From Taxawa tesnikishii (nom. ined.) (Eukaryota; Ascomycota; Dothideomycetes; Dothideales), in NCBI GenBank assembly GCA_030247885.1, contig JAPDRO010000026.1, forward strand, positions 450,558-514,557: DNA of 64,000 nucleotides. Direction: 5' to 3'. The position numbers and the translations under genes are program-made. Positions 10,701 to 21,900 of this stretch are shown here, piece by piece; the stretch's first letter is position 1, and each line of letters begins with the position of its first letter. The notes below the pieces were generated by a model. It had not been told where the DNA came from. It ran no database searches and was given only the letters and a program-made list of their open reading frames with translations.

Positions 10701-12110
10701 CTAACAAGTGTCGGAAACGACACCGATCAGCCCATCCGCCTTCCTCGGTCTCTGTGCGTCCGCCTCGGACAAGTGCCCGGAAGGAAGCATGTCAGCTTCG
10801 GGCACGTTCGCGCCGATCTGCGCCCATGGCGGGGGCATTGAAGGCGCTTGTCCCAGTATGCATATGGCAGGTGTACCAAGTGAGAAGGATGAGGCCTGCA
10901 AGCTGAAGGACGATCAGGGTACCGATGATGACGGTGCCGGTCAACGTTGTGGCTGGCTTGCTGATCGTTGTCCCTGACACCGTGTAGATCGGTCTCGCGA
11001 GTTTGTAGGGCGTTCCAGCTGTTACCGTTTCGGCGAGCATGGCCAGGTTGCTACAGGAGACGCTGAGATCTAGTGCCCGCCTTTACCATATGCTTTTTGG
11101 TTGAAGGACTGAACCCACCGGAACTTGGGATCTTCTATTGCTTCTTTTGATTCGTCATCTGTGCAGTGTTCGGTTCGAAACTAGGTTCTATCTGTCCCGA
11201 AGAGAATATAGGGCCGGATGCTGACCCGCTTGGAGTGGCATACTTGCTCTTGGATAGTGAAAGCGCATGCCCAGGCCTAAGTAGTCATCGAAATCCATCT
11301 CGACCTCCTGGCTTGGTCAGCTACTTAGTATTGGACCGGACATGGAATTGTTGCGATTATTCCCGAGATCGAAACAGCCCCTTGTCGCTCTCACAGCGCA
11401 GGGAAGAGTGAAGCTTGCGTTGCGTCTCTGTTCGTCTTCAGCCGAGACGTCGAGAAAGAGCCCTTCGACGATGTCTTGACGGTCCCGAGACCCGCTCCAA
11501 GGGGAGACATCGTGCTGACCGGAAACATTGACAGAGATTTCCGTACTGATCTCGAACGGGTGGGATTCGAAATGTTTGCCCCAGATGGGTGCAAATCGCA
11601 ACGATCCAAGGCATGAGGATGGGAAATTGCTTCGTGAGATGTCATGACGTTCCACAGAAGAGTTGGATCTTATTTCGTACTGACGGAGTGCACCGGTAGT
11701 TGTACCGTCTTGGAGTGCAGCGAGGAAGAAGTTCGGCGGTGTTGAACGAAACTATTGCCACAGTTGCGTAAAAGTGAATCCATGACCAGGTTTCGGCCGT
11801 ATCACAGGCTCCGTAGTCCGAAGATCGATCACGTTGAGCCTGCTTACAACGCTTAGAGTCACCAGGCTTTGTGGTGTTTCTCCTAGATGACTAGATTCAG
11901 GGTTATAGCCTAGTGAATTACAGACCCATTATAAGCTCCATGGAATGTCAAGAGCACCCGTGACCGCGATGAAGGACCAGTAGATGCGTTGTAGCTGATG
12001 TGTAGAGAGACCTTCCAATCGTATATTGTAGGAAGGAGCATTGAGAGGGCGCACAGCAAGTGTGCAGGTCAGGATCCATGGTACAATAAGCAGAGGGACA
12101 ACGGCGGTTG
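10701..12110 (-). pseudogene. Decayed gene for a large fungal membrane protein
   Basis: Reading the minus strand from about 12110 gives a long protein-like text interrupted by stops. It starts around 'TAVVPLLIVPWILTCTLAVR' (hydrophobic), then 'YWSFIAVTGALDIPW', 'FFLAALQDGTTTGALRQYEI', 'FTLPCAVRATRGCFDLGNN', 'GPILSS', a stop, and 'PSQEVEMDFDDYLGLG'. The C-terminal part has 'DLSVSCSNLAMLAETVTAG', one clear membrane helix 'TVIIGTLIVLQLAGLILLTW', then 'WAQIGANVPEADMLPSGHL' and 'RKADGLIGVV', ending at a TAG at 10701. I recognise these blocks as a recurrent but unnamed family of fungal multi-domain membrane proteins. In-frame stops are TAA (about 11927), TAG (about 11754) and TGA (about 11310). The last stands where the family has Trp, and the other two could be CAA/CAG by C-to-T change. 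Frame also changes between 11280 and 11090 and near 10822. The 5' end is not defined. Confidence 0.75.
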
Positions 12111-12758
12111 ACGCGCTTCGTTTGGTTTGATATGTTTGTGTTTGTTCGGTTTGTTTCGTGTCATTACGTCGACTCGTGGCTTTATCGCACGTCTTATACA
12201 GTCTGTCTTGACCAGTACGGGGTGCTTTCTATTTCCGTACGAAAGGGTTCATAATCGGAGTGTCGGTCGTGAACGATTGGCCCATTCGGTCGACGGCATC
12301 AGTCGGGGACTGCGGTCGGAATTTGTCGCTGAGCGCTTCTCTGAAGATGCTAGATATAAACAGTTTCGCTTGCGGAAAGTGTGACGGTGGACGTGACGGC
12401 AATCCGGAGGGGAAGTGTCGAGCTTCACGTCCGGCCGTAGTTGTTGTCGGGAAAGAGAGGCGGATACTGAGCCCACATGTGAAAGAGCTTGACGTGCATG
12501 ATAACCATGAGATCAAGAGGGAAAGGAGGGAACGCATGAGCGCACTTAGCTTGCAAACCACAATATGGTTATACCTACCAAGGATTCCTCGGCAGTATGT
12601 GCATTAACCTGTGGTTGTGAAGACAGACCAAGTCCAGTTGCACATGATCGCAGTCGGTAGAATGATTGCGCTGCACAAGGACTTTGGATGTAGAAGTTTG
12701 ATGCGAAGTTAATCTGCTCACGCGGGTATCACTTTATGCTTGAACAACAACCTTCTAC
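12111..12758. other. 3' flank of VPS60 and possible 5' remains of the decayed gene
   Basis: About 650 bp. Minus-strand open frames (for example 12229-12561) end in text that could be an upstream exon of the pseudogene, but I could not join them. Nothing else is seen. Confidence 0.4.
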
Positions 12759-13451
12759 TCAACCAGCGGCCTCCTTCACCTTGTTCTTCTCTGGCGGCTC
12801 GTCGATGAACTGCGGCGGTCCCGCTTCTTGTAGGAAAGCAGGCATCGACTCTCCCGTCTCACCAAGGCCCTCGCCAAGATCAACCTCCTCGCCCAAAGCC
12901 TCCAATTCCGCATCCAGCTCCGCCTCGTCCACGTCTTCCGGTAGATCATAGCTCCTGCTGATGCTATCCTGAATCTCATTGCCAATCTCCATCAAGTCCG
13001 CCATCTCATCCTGCAGTTTCTCAATCTTGTCGATGTCCACCTTGCCGTACTGCTTCTTCAACTCTTTGGTCGTGGTCTTCATCGCATCCACGGTAACCAT
13101 GGTATTCCGTAGATTGTCTTGCATCATGCCCGCCTGCTCCATGTTCCATGATTGCTGGTAGAGCTGATCCTTCTGGCTTTCGTACATGCGTCTTCGTTCT
13201 AAGCATGCCTTCGCTCTTTGTCGGATCGCGTTCTTGCCCGGTCCATCGCGCATTCGGGACAGCTTTTGTTGATAGGTGGTGAGCTCGCCGTTGACCTTGG
13301 CTATTTGGACGTCGATATTGTCGATGCGCGTTTGGACCTGTGGCAGGCGTCAGCACGTACGGCAGGACGACCCTAGTAGACATACGTTGCCGATGGCATC
13401 GTTCAAGCTCGGTTTCGGGGCGTTGCTCTTTGCGCCGAAGAGGCGATTCAT
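12759..13451 (-). CDS. VPS60: ESCRT-III subunit Vps60/CHMP5
   Basis: Two exons on the minus strand: 13451-13386 (22 codons) and 13337-12759, split by a 48-nt intron (GTATGT...CACAG). The product is 214 aa. It starts MNRLFGAKSNAPKPSLNDAI and continues 'VQTRIDNIDVQIAKVNGEL', 'RMRDGPGKNAIRQRAKACL', 'RRRMYESQKDQLYQQSWNME' and 'VDAMKTTTKELKKQYGKVDI', which align closely to human CHMP5 (MNRLFGKAK...) and yeast Vps60/Mos10. It has the Snf7-fold pattern: a basic N-terminal half of long helices, an acidic C-terminal half and a C-terminal tail for Vta1 or other partners. Vps60 is an accessory ESCRT-III filament subunit that recruits Vta1-Vps4 at endosomes. Length matches the family and the frame is intact. 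It diverges from the SAP gene at 14427. Confidence 0.95.
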
Positions 13452-14426
13452 AGTGTGGGTCGATGCACGAATGCTTCTCCAAAAATGTAATCCCGAGGCG
13501 AGACAAGTCGATATCAAGCGGGCTGGAGTGGTAAAGGTGCAATCAGATAAAGCGAGATGTGTCGCTCAGTTGCCTGGCAGCTGGCAGTTGACGTAGGCAA
13601 AGGTGGGCTGGCTGGACGGTTCGATCAGATTGGGGAAAGCGCGCATGACGGGACGAGCCGAGAGTCAAACCTCGGCGTCCGTTCAGGGCGGTCGGTCAGT
13701 CGGGTTGGGTGCACACGTGAGGAGGGCCACGTTCACTGCAGTAGCGACGAATAGCGACAGCGACAGCGACAGCGACACAGACCATTGTTGTCGTCGCCCG
13801 ACCGTCCCGCCAAGTCCTCAGCACATCAAAGACACCTAAGCCCTGCTTGCGTCCGGCAACCGGGACTTCAGGTAGACCAAGCGCTGCGGGACTTTCCACT
13901 TCCAGCGCGCTCTTGCCTGCACACCGTTGCTACCATAATACCTCTATCTTTGGACAACCGAAATACCAAAAACCAAGAACTCAGACCTCAGACCCGTGGG
14001 GAACATTGCAAGCAGCTGGACAGCATGTGAGTGTCTCCTCTGCTCCTCTGCACCGGCGCATATATCAGCAGTTCTCGCCCTCTGAGACATTGACGCTGCG
14101 TGCGCGTGCACCCCCACTCGTCTCGACGTGTCCACGCATTTCGCATGAGGTTACACCGCTGAAGCTGATGCTAATGCTGATGCTCGACCCAAAGGCTCCG
14201 ATAAACCTTTCCTCAAGCCGCCCGCAACGCACCTTCCTCACCTGCAACCCAGCTGCCCTTCTCGATTCTCGACTCTCGATTCCACTTCCACTTCCACTTC
14301 CACCTCCACTTTTCCACTTGGACCCGGGCATGCTTGAGCGCCGTACCAATACCCATTGTTTCGGTCTCCACTATTCTATTCTGCAACATTGCCTAGCGCA
14401 GGAGTCTGGCGTGACCTGAGCCCAAT
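13452..14426. other. Divergent intergenic region VPS60 / SAP
   Basis: About 975 bp shared promoter region. It contains a short GACAGC-type microsatellite near 13751-13780 and a CTTCCA run near 14281-14310. Several open frames cross it, but they are driven by the repeats. The part from 14200 is pyrimidine-rich, as in a 5' leader. Confidence 0.45.
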
Positions 14427-17417
14427 ATGTTCTGGCGTTTTGGCGGCTACGCCAATATATCTTCCCTCGACACCATACTCGACAAGCCCGATGTCACTGT
14501 GGAGGAGTTGCTGGACGAGAGCGACCTTATCCAGGAATTGAAACAGCAAAACTCCAAGCTTATCGAGTTCTTGCGCGAGGAGCCGGTACTTCACAAGCTC
14601 CTACGCTATGTCGTTGCAGACAAACCACTTGAGGACGTGACTCCTTCACTTGGGGACAGTGAGAAGAGCAGCGGAATTAGTCTGTTCGGAAGGGGCAAAT
14701 CGCGGTCGCGCTCAAAGTCAGTCAACAAGTCCGACAATGATGAGACGGAGGAGGACAAAAAGAGGCGCAGAGAAAGAAATATGCATACGTCTCATGCGAA
14801 GTCCTGTCTTCGGAGGTATGGTCCATCACAGAAGCTCTCCTCGATTCTCGCGATCAACTTCGGAAATTCTGGGAGTACATAAGGAGACCCGCACCCCTTG
14901 ATGCTCTCCAGGCCGGCTATTTCACCAAGGTCAACGAAGCCCTACTCGACAAGAAGACTGGTGATATGCTGGCGTTCATCAAATCACTGGACAACATTGT
15001 GCCCGCAATGCTGCAACATGTAGACTGCCCCATGGTAATGGACCTGCTCCTCAAGATCATCAGCTTGGAGAAGCACGAAGAAGGTCAAGGCATCGTAGAC
15101 GTGAGTTTTTGAAGTCAATTTGTTTCTTTGCTTTACGCACCAATTAACAAAACGCACAGTGGCTGCAAATGCAAGGCCTTGTTCCGCAGCTCCTCTCATA
15201 CCTTTCCCCTGAGCATCCGTCGGCGACCCAAACTTCAGCAGGCGATTTCCTCAAAGCTATCATCACCATCTCTGCAAACGCGACAGCCCAGGACCAATCT
15301 GTCATTGGCCCTAACGAACTAACCCGCCAACTGGTATCCGAACAATGCGTTTCCACTTTAATCTCGGACATGCTTCGTGGCGGGAACCCGCTCACAGTCG
15401 GTGTCGGTATCATCATCGAGGTGATCCGGAAGAATAACTCGGACTATGACCTCGACAACCAGATTGGGCCGGAGCCCAAGACTTCTGATCCCATCTACCT
15501 TGGTACCTTGCTTCGACAGTTTGCAAAGCACGTTCCAGATTTTATGCGTCTGATTAGAAGTCCTTCAGCCAAGAAGCCAGATCTCAAGACTGCGTTTGGC
15601 GACAAAGTCGAACCCCTCGGCTTTGACCGTTTCAAGACATGCGAATTGATGGCAGAGCTGCTGCACTGCAGTAACATGGGTCTTCTGAACGAGCGAGGAA
15701 GCGAGGCAGAGATCAAGCGTCGCGACGCCGAGAGAGAAAGGCTGAAGGCCGAGGGCAAGCTTTCAAGTCCGCAACTGCCGAGCGCTTCGCAAGATGACCC
15801 ATTTGGCAGCAGTGTGGATAGCCATGGATTCCACCACGCCAGGAAGCCAGAAGACGACCTTAGCGAGTCCCCTGAAGAGATTAAGAAACTCGAAGTCCAG
15901 AATGGCATGGACGAAGACGGCTACGAGAAGGTTGCGGTACCCGAGACAGAGGCGCTGCCAGATGAGGTCTCCTTTGATGATTTTAACGAAAAGATTGAGG
16001 AGTTGACACCTTTGACGAAGTCGGATAATCCTATGAGCATACACCACGGTTCCGAGAAGTCCGATCTGTCCTCAGGAAAGCCCAACTCGCCACCGGCTCA
16101 GTCATTGCAATTCGACCCTCCTCCGACAGAGCCTTCGGAACCATTGCCATCCGTGGATATCTCTGACAAGTTTAGCCGCCTCGACATCAGTCCAGATGAG
16201 CAGATCGCGCCCGAAGCAAAACCAGAGGGTAAGCGTCGTGTTTCTTTGTTGACCCAACAGCTTCAAGACCAGATCGAAGAGTCTGAGCTCAGTCCTGTTA
16301 CAGATCAACATCTGGCTGCTGAGCCAGACTCCGAGCTGAGGTCGCATCCTGAAGACAAGCCCGCACCTCTTTCCATTAGCCCAAAGAAAGAGAAGGTTGC
16401 CAAGCCCTTGGACGAGGAACACGAGTCCACTACAGAAAGTACTGCTACTTTGCAGCCTGAGAGCTCACACGCTACGAACCCAGGAGATGAGCGCGACGAT
16501 CACGAGACGGATGTCGATGGAACACCCGTTGTTGGTGACTTGCTCAAGATGATGTTCGTTGAGCACCAAGTCGTTCCAACCATTCTGGTGAGTTACATGC
16601 GCTGCCTTTCTGTCTGTGTCGGTCTTCCGTCGTCGAATCGCTTCTTACGTGAGGTTCCAATATAACAGGATTTCTTCTTCCGCTTCCCATGGAACAACTT
16701 CCTTCACAACGTTGTGTATGATGTTGTTCAGCAAGTTTTCAACGGCACTCTCGACCGCGGCTACAACCGGACACTGGCCCTGGATCTGTTTTGCAAGTCT
16801 TCCAGCAGTGAGCTTGCTTCGGCAGCCGATGTCACACAGCGAATTCTGGACGGTCAGCTCGCTTCAGAGGTCTCTCAGAAGGAGAAGGGCATGCGTCTTG
16901 GTTACATGGGTCACCTGACTTTGATTGCCGAGGAAGTATGCAAATTCGCCGAACGCCATCCACCGGAGGTTCTTGGTGAGCAGGTCATGGAGCGTATCAT
17001 GCGCGAAGAGTGGATCCGATATGTCGAGGGAACCCTTTCTGAGACACGCGATAGGGACAATGCCGTTTTGGGTGGTGTTCGTCCCGAGAACGCGATGAGC
17101 GTGCGGCAGATGGGTGTCGGAGGTGGTTTGCTCGGTCAGAGCGGCTTCTCGGCTTCCAACAACAACAACTCCAACGCCCTTGCAAACGCTGGCCTTGGGG
17201 TGCACCAGCAGACAGCCTTGCTCTAGTAGAAGCAGCCGAGAACAGCGGATACGAGATCAATTCTGGGTCCAGCGGCTTGCTTAGCGGCTTCGGTGATGGC
17301 GAAGAGGATGAGGAGCTCGAGGAAGAAGCTGAAAGAGACAGGAGGACTGCGGCTGTCAGCGATGATGAACAGGTCGGTGAACTCTCGTTTGATGACGTTG
17401 ATATGAATTTCCGATGA
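14427..17417 (+). CDS. SIT4-associated protein (SAP185/SAP190 family) phosphatase regulator
   Basis: It starts MFWRFGGYANISSLDTILDK, the SAP N-terminus, followed by 'LREEPVLHKLLRYVV'. Conserved blocks are 'YAYVSCEVLSSEVWSI', 'AGYFTKVNEALLDKKTGDML', 'MLQHVDCPMVMDLLLKIISL', 'QLLSYLSPEH', 'FLKAIITISANATAQD' and 'DFFFRFPWNNFLHNVVYDVV'. Sure introns are 15101-15159 (59 nt) and 16588-16668 (81 nt). SAPs bind the PP2A-like phosphatase Sit4/PP6 and link it to G1 and nutrient (TOR) signalling. Two frame changes lack a clear intron. Near 14775 a lost base would explain it; an intron 14659-14744 is a weaker alternative. Near 17220 the text resumes as 'LVEAAENSGYEINSG' and runs through 'VGELSFDDVDMNFR' to TGA at 17415-17417. 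As literally read, the last frame stops at 17226. The gene may continue into the exon at 17759. Confidence 0.88.
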
Positions 17418-17758
17418 TGCCCGTCATTTCCATAAATCTCGTGTCTCTTTGTGTTCGAGTACGGGAAGAAGGAGAAGGCATCCCAGCCTTTCCAAGGATG
17501 GAAATGGCTATATATAACTGACTATACCTCGGACGTGTATACGTACAAAGGGCTGATTTCCTTCCTTGTATGATAAATGTCAATGCACACATTCCTATAT
17601 CACCACCACCGCACCCTTTCTCGCGTTCTTCACATCCCGTTCTGCGTTTTCTTGATTCACCGTTTCGTCAGGTCGAATCACTCCACCATCTCCTTACCCA
17701 GGTACGCGTTGCACACACACCGCCGTGCCTATACTGACTAACTCTTCTGCCGCTTCAG

Positions 17759-18484
17759 ACCTCGTTATCTCCAAACCCGGCTCATGTCCCGCCACCACTC
17801 AACGTTCCGCCCTCGCGCGCGCGTGAAAAGCTCGCCGCTCGTCTCGCGGCCCGCAACAAAGCTCCCCAGGCCGTCGAATCCGACCCAGATGCCGCAGATC
17901 CCGCCGCGCTCGAGACCGCGGCCGAGCTTCCAGACGAGCCGCTCGGCGACGTGGAAGAGCTAGATTTCGGCCCCGCGGCCGAGCGCGAGCTACAAGAAGC
18001 CGGACTGCCCGGTCTCCAGCTTTCGGGATCCAGGATGAAAGGTGTACCCCGTGGTGGAACCGAGAGATTCAGCCGGCTCTTTCAAGGCTCCGACAGCGAC
18101 GACACCAGCAGCTCGGGCTCGTCCTCCGAAGAAGCCGACGAAGGACAAGGCGAGGAGCAGGAAGAGCGCCGCGGCATGGCGGGGCTGGTCCGTCAACGCA
18201 GTCAGAAGGAGCGGAAGAGACGGCCCAGCACCACCGAGGCCAAAGTGCGCCGGCCGCTCGACGACGAGGAAATGGATTTCGGAGGTGATGGGCAAGGCAG
18301 TGTGAGTGCTAGCGCTTACAGGGCTTTTGCGCACGAAGGTGAGAGCGAGAGCCCTTTTGCAGACCCTGTCGAGATGGAGCAGAGTGATGATGAGGAGGAG
18401 GAGGAGGACGATGACGAGGATACAAGCGACGACGAGGATATCGTTGAGATCAGGCCGAGGAGACCTAGTGGGACTTCTGCTTAG
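17759..18484 (+). CDS. Acidic C-terminal exon, probably of the SAP gene
   Basis: The frame is open from a splice acceptor at 17757-17758 (intron 17702-17758, 57 nt, GTACGC donor, CTAAC branch) to TAG at 18482. The start 'VPPPLNVPPSRAREKLAARL' resembles the segment I recall after the 'GELSFDDVDM' block of filamentous-fungal SAP proteins. The rest is low-complexity Ser/Asp/Glu, with 'DDEEMDFGG' and a terminal 'DEDIVEIRPRRPSG'. Joined to the upstream gene it would give about 1,150 aa, close to what I expect for these proteins. What does not fit is the 340-bp gap: a TGA at 17415 lies between, and skipping it needs a weak donor near 17372 (CAG/GTCGGT). The alternative is a separate small acidic protein with its own 5' exon near 17650-17701. 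No ATG-headed structure convinces me. Confidence 0.5.
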   Translation, partial: TSLSPNPAHVPPPLNVPPSRAREKLAARLAARNKAPQAVESDPDAADPAALETAAELPDEPLGDVEELDFGPAAERELQEAGLPGLQLSGSRMKGVPRGGTERFSRLFQGSDSDDTSSSGSSSEEADEGQGEEQEERRGMAGLVRQRSQKERKRRPSTTEAKVRRPLDDEEMDFGGDGQGSVSASAYRAFAHEGESESPFADPVEMEQSDDEEEEEDDDEDTSDDEDIVEIRPRRPSGTSA

Positions 18485-18971
18485 TGTGCGTGTTGTTGCA
18501 TGGTAGAGGTAGCGAGGGCATGGGAGCGTGAAGGAGGTTGTGGTTTTTGGAGGAGGGGGCGTCAAACGTCAGGGATGCACGAATGGATGGACGAATGGGG
18601 GATGGGATCTTGGGTTTTGCGGTCGTTCTGTAAGATACCATGGCTATCGTTTCAGTGCATTGCCTCGAGGGTGTTTCTGACTCCACATGACACTGATGGA
18701 GGGGATGTGAATCGGCAATTCCGAAGCCATAAAGTTTGCACGCGAGAAGCAAGGAAAACCCTTTCTGATACAGATTGCACAAAACACGCTGTGGCGTCGC
18801 TGCCGAAGCGGCCAAAAGGGGAAAGGGCTTGCGATCAAGACGACGGAACAATCAAATCCCTCTGGCAAGGAAAAAAGATGCTAACAAACCCACCACATGA
18901 TCCATGCTCTGTACACGACTTGCACCCACTTATCCCTCTCCTTCCTTCCCCTTCGCCCATCCTCAAGCCCC
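18485..18971. other. Convergent 3' ends of SAP and SEC3
   Basis: About 490 bp between convergent genes; it should hold both 3' UTRs and poly(A) sites. No gene is seen. Confidence 0.5.
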
Positions 18972-21900
18972 TCACCTCCTAAAAGCAGCCCTAACATCCT
19001 CCCTCCCCACTCAATCTCAACCCCCTTCTCCTCCTCCCTATAAACCTCGCCGCAAACCCTCTTCAGTCTCTCCGCCACGTTCTCGTACCGTCTCTCGCAC
19101 TCCTTGTTCACCAAGACGACCAGCCCGCGGCTCAGCGCCTCCTCGTCGGCGTCGCCAAAGTGCTTCTCGATGCGCTTCCGCAGGGCTTCGATGCCGCGAC
19201 GGATTTCCTTTGCGTCATACGTGGCGAGGAGCTTCTTGGCCGCGCTGCGGGAGTGAGAGGGCCGCGCCGCTATTGCGGGACCGGAGATGTTCTGATTCAG
19301 GAGGGACTCCGTACTCTCGACGAAATCCTGCAAACGGGGGAAGGGGTTAGCTCTCGTTCGTTTTCCCTTCCAGTCCGCAAGTGAGATGAGAAAAGGGTGA
19401 CTGTTGGTGGTTGTGTGTGTGTTGGGGGGGGGGGTAAGAGAACAAAAAAGTGGCCGGCGAGACTCACCAAAACCTTGCCCAAGGGCCGACGGACTACGCG
19501 AGCGACGTATTCCTCCAGGTGCTCCGCCCGCTCCATCTGAGCTCTGCCTTTCCACTCCGCAAGCACGTGCTCCCCTCGTCCACTTCCTCGATGTAATGGT
19601 TCATGTTCTCGATTAGCAAGATGTGATAGTTCAGCACCTCTTTGTCCTCCGGATCGCCGCCCGCGGCCTGCACATGGGCCGCGCTGGGACTCTCCTTTGC
19701 AATAACCTTCAACGAATCCCACATGGCGCGATTGATCCTGTTGTATGCGTCGTCGAGCATCGCTCGCACCTCCGCGACCGCGGGCGAGGTCTGGGTAAGG
19801 TTAGGTGCGGAGCTGGCGGCGGTGGAGAAGACGTTTTCGACGGCGGCGGAGAAGGGAGGGAAGATCTTCATGAATGCGATGACACCTTTGCGTTTCTTGA
19901 TCTTGACTTTGGTGTCCTCGATAGCGCGGATTTGGTCGTCGATGAACTTTTGAAACAGGCTGGTCAGGTGCGTGGATAAGGTGGTTAGCGTGCGGAGGAG
20001 GTATTCTTGGGAGCTCTCGTGCAAGGGGTGCGAGTGGACGGCAATGATGGTCAGGATACCGACGCCTTGTCTGTGGAGTGTTGTTAGCATATGGTTGTCA
20101 GGTGTGTGGAATGCGGGCATGGCAGAGCAGGTGGGAGGATTGCAGGGACATCACTTACAGAGGATCACCACTGACGGCCCACTCGAGAAGGGCCTTCAGA
20201 TCCGCGGTCAGGAATCCAAAACAGTCATCCATGAACTCGGCAACTCGTCTTGCCATGGCGCGATCGGGCTCCATCAGGCGCCTGGTGCCTACATCCGGGG
20301 ACGTCCTCGCACTCGGTTCTACGGTCTGCACCGCATCCACAAAATCCATGTTCTCTAAGCTCGTGGCATGGAACAGATCGACGACGAAATTCTGCTCCAT
20401 GCTAACGAGCGGCGCGACCTCATCCAGGACGCCCGCAAAGACTTCGCACGGCAGCTGCTTTCCCGGCTGTCGGTTATCCGTCGGTGACGGTTTGTCGCCG
20501 CTCGCTGCGCGCAAACTCTTGGCGAGTGTTTGGGAGCGCTTGACGGTGAGTTTGCGGGCGGTGGAGGTCAGCCCTTCGGATGTGTCTTTCTCAACGGACG
20601 TGAACAGCACCTCTGATTCCTCACCCGTGGGCTTGCGGACGGCGCTCTTCCAGGCAGCAATTGTGCCTTTGAAAACGTCGGCGTAAAGAGGACGAGCACC
20701 GGTGTGGTATATGCGCATCATGGTCTGCCACGCTGGTTGGTTGACCTCTTTGGTGAAGAGAAGAAGTGGGCTGAAGGGCCACAGGCCGGCGCGAGCGGCG
20801 TTGTACGCAGTCGGGTTGAGCTTGAAGGCGTTGTTACCCGTAGCAGAGCGAGTGAGAGCCGGCCGAGCATTTGTGAGGGTAGTGTTGAACATGTACTCCA
20901 TGTGCTGCACGAAGCGCTGAGTGAACTCGGTGCTCTCCTGCAAGTAAATCTCGCGCTTTTCCTGCAGAGCATGCATGTTGGACAGCTCACTGCTACCTGC
21001 GACAATGCTGGGTTTCCGTTTGCCTGCATCAAGCATGTTCGACGAATGAATGGTGGGATCGATGGTAAGCATGGCCTTGTACAGCAACACTAGGGATGAC
21101 TCAATGTCCTCCAGCTGGCTGAGGTCACCGATCTTGCCGTATTTGAGAGCTTGTAACTGATTCGGCGTTATCGAAATCGTATCGACAAGGCGCTGCAGTT
21201 CAGTATGCAGAGTCTTTTGGTTGGCGGTTTGGACCTGCAGACCTTGCGACTGCGCTTCAATGAAGGCAATATCGTCGTTCAAACTGCTGAGCTCGACTCC
21301 GTAGAGCGTCAACAAACCCTCAAGCTCGTCGCATTCTGCGATTGCTCTGTCGAGCATCTGATCGACCATCTCGACCCTTTCGTCTTTTTGGTCTAGATGG
21401 CTTAGCCAACTGCCCGCCTCTACTCTGCCGAGCTCTCGCCTGAGGTCGGCCTCAAGATCATCAAGCTTCTTGCTCTGTAGGACATTGTTTCCCCAGCCAA
21501 AGTCGGTCAGGACTGCTTCAAATTCTAGGCCTCTGCCGTCAAATAGCCCCGGGTCAATGTGCAAGGCTCGGAGGTACTTTTCCTGCTGCTTGGATCTGCG
21601 CTTCTGTCGCCGCGGTTCTGGCGCAAGTGTGGGTTGCGTCTCATCCTTTATGTCTCGTGTGGGCGTGTGCGCTCGAGCAGGGCCATCTACAAGCTGAACA
21701 GGCCGTGCCTCATCCGGAACATCTTTAGACGTGGGCGAAGCTGTCGACAATTCGACTGTTGGAGGGCGTTGAGCGGATTTCGCGGGCGTTTGAGGGGCTG
21801 TTTCCTTGTCCTTCGCCGCCGAGTCGGGCGTGGCCGCTCTATCGGTGTCCATACTCTGCTTCCTGAGAGGCGCCGGCACGACAGCGTTAATGCCATCAGG

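Noticed and set aside
13847-14419. 190-codon plus-strand frame before SAP
   Set aside because: It lies in the shared promoter/leader, is Pro/Ser-rich from CT repeats and ends just before the true SAP start.
14659-14744. Intron in the first SAP exon (GTGAGA...ATGAG)
   Set aside because: It would fix the frame, but the acceptor lacks a pyrimidine tract and it would remove normal-looking Ser/Arg text; one lost base near 14775 is simpler given the same error elsewhere. Not fully excluded.
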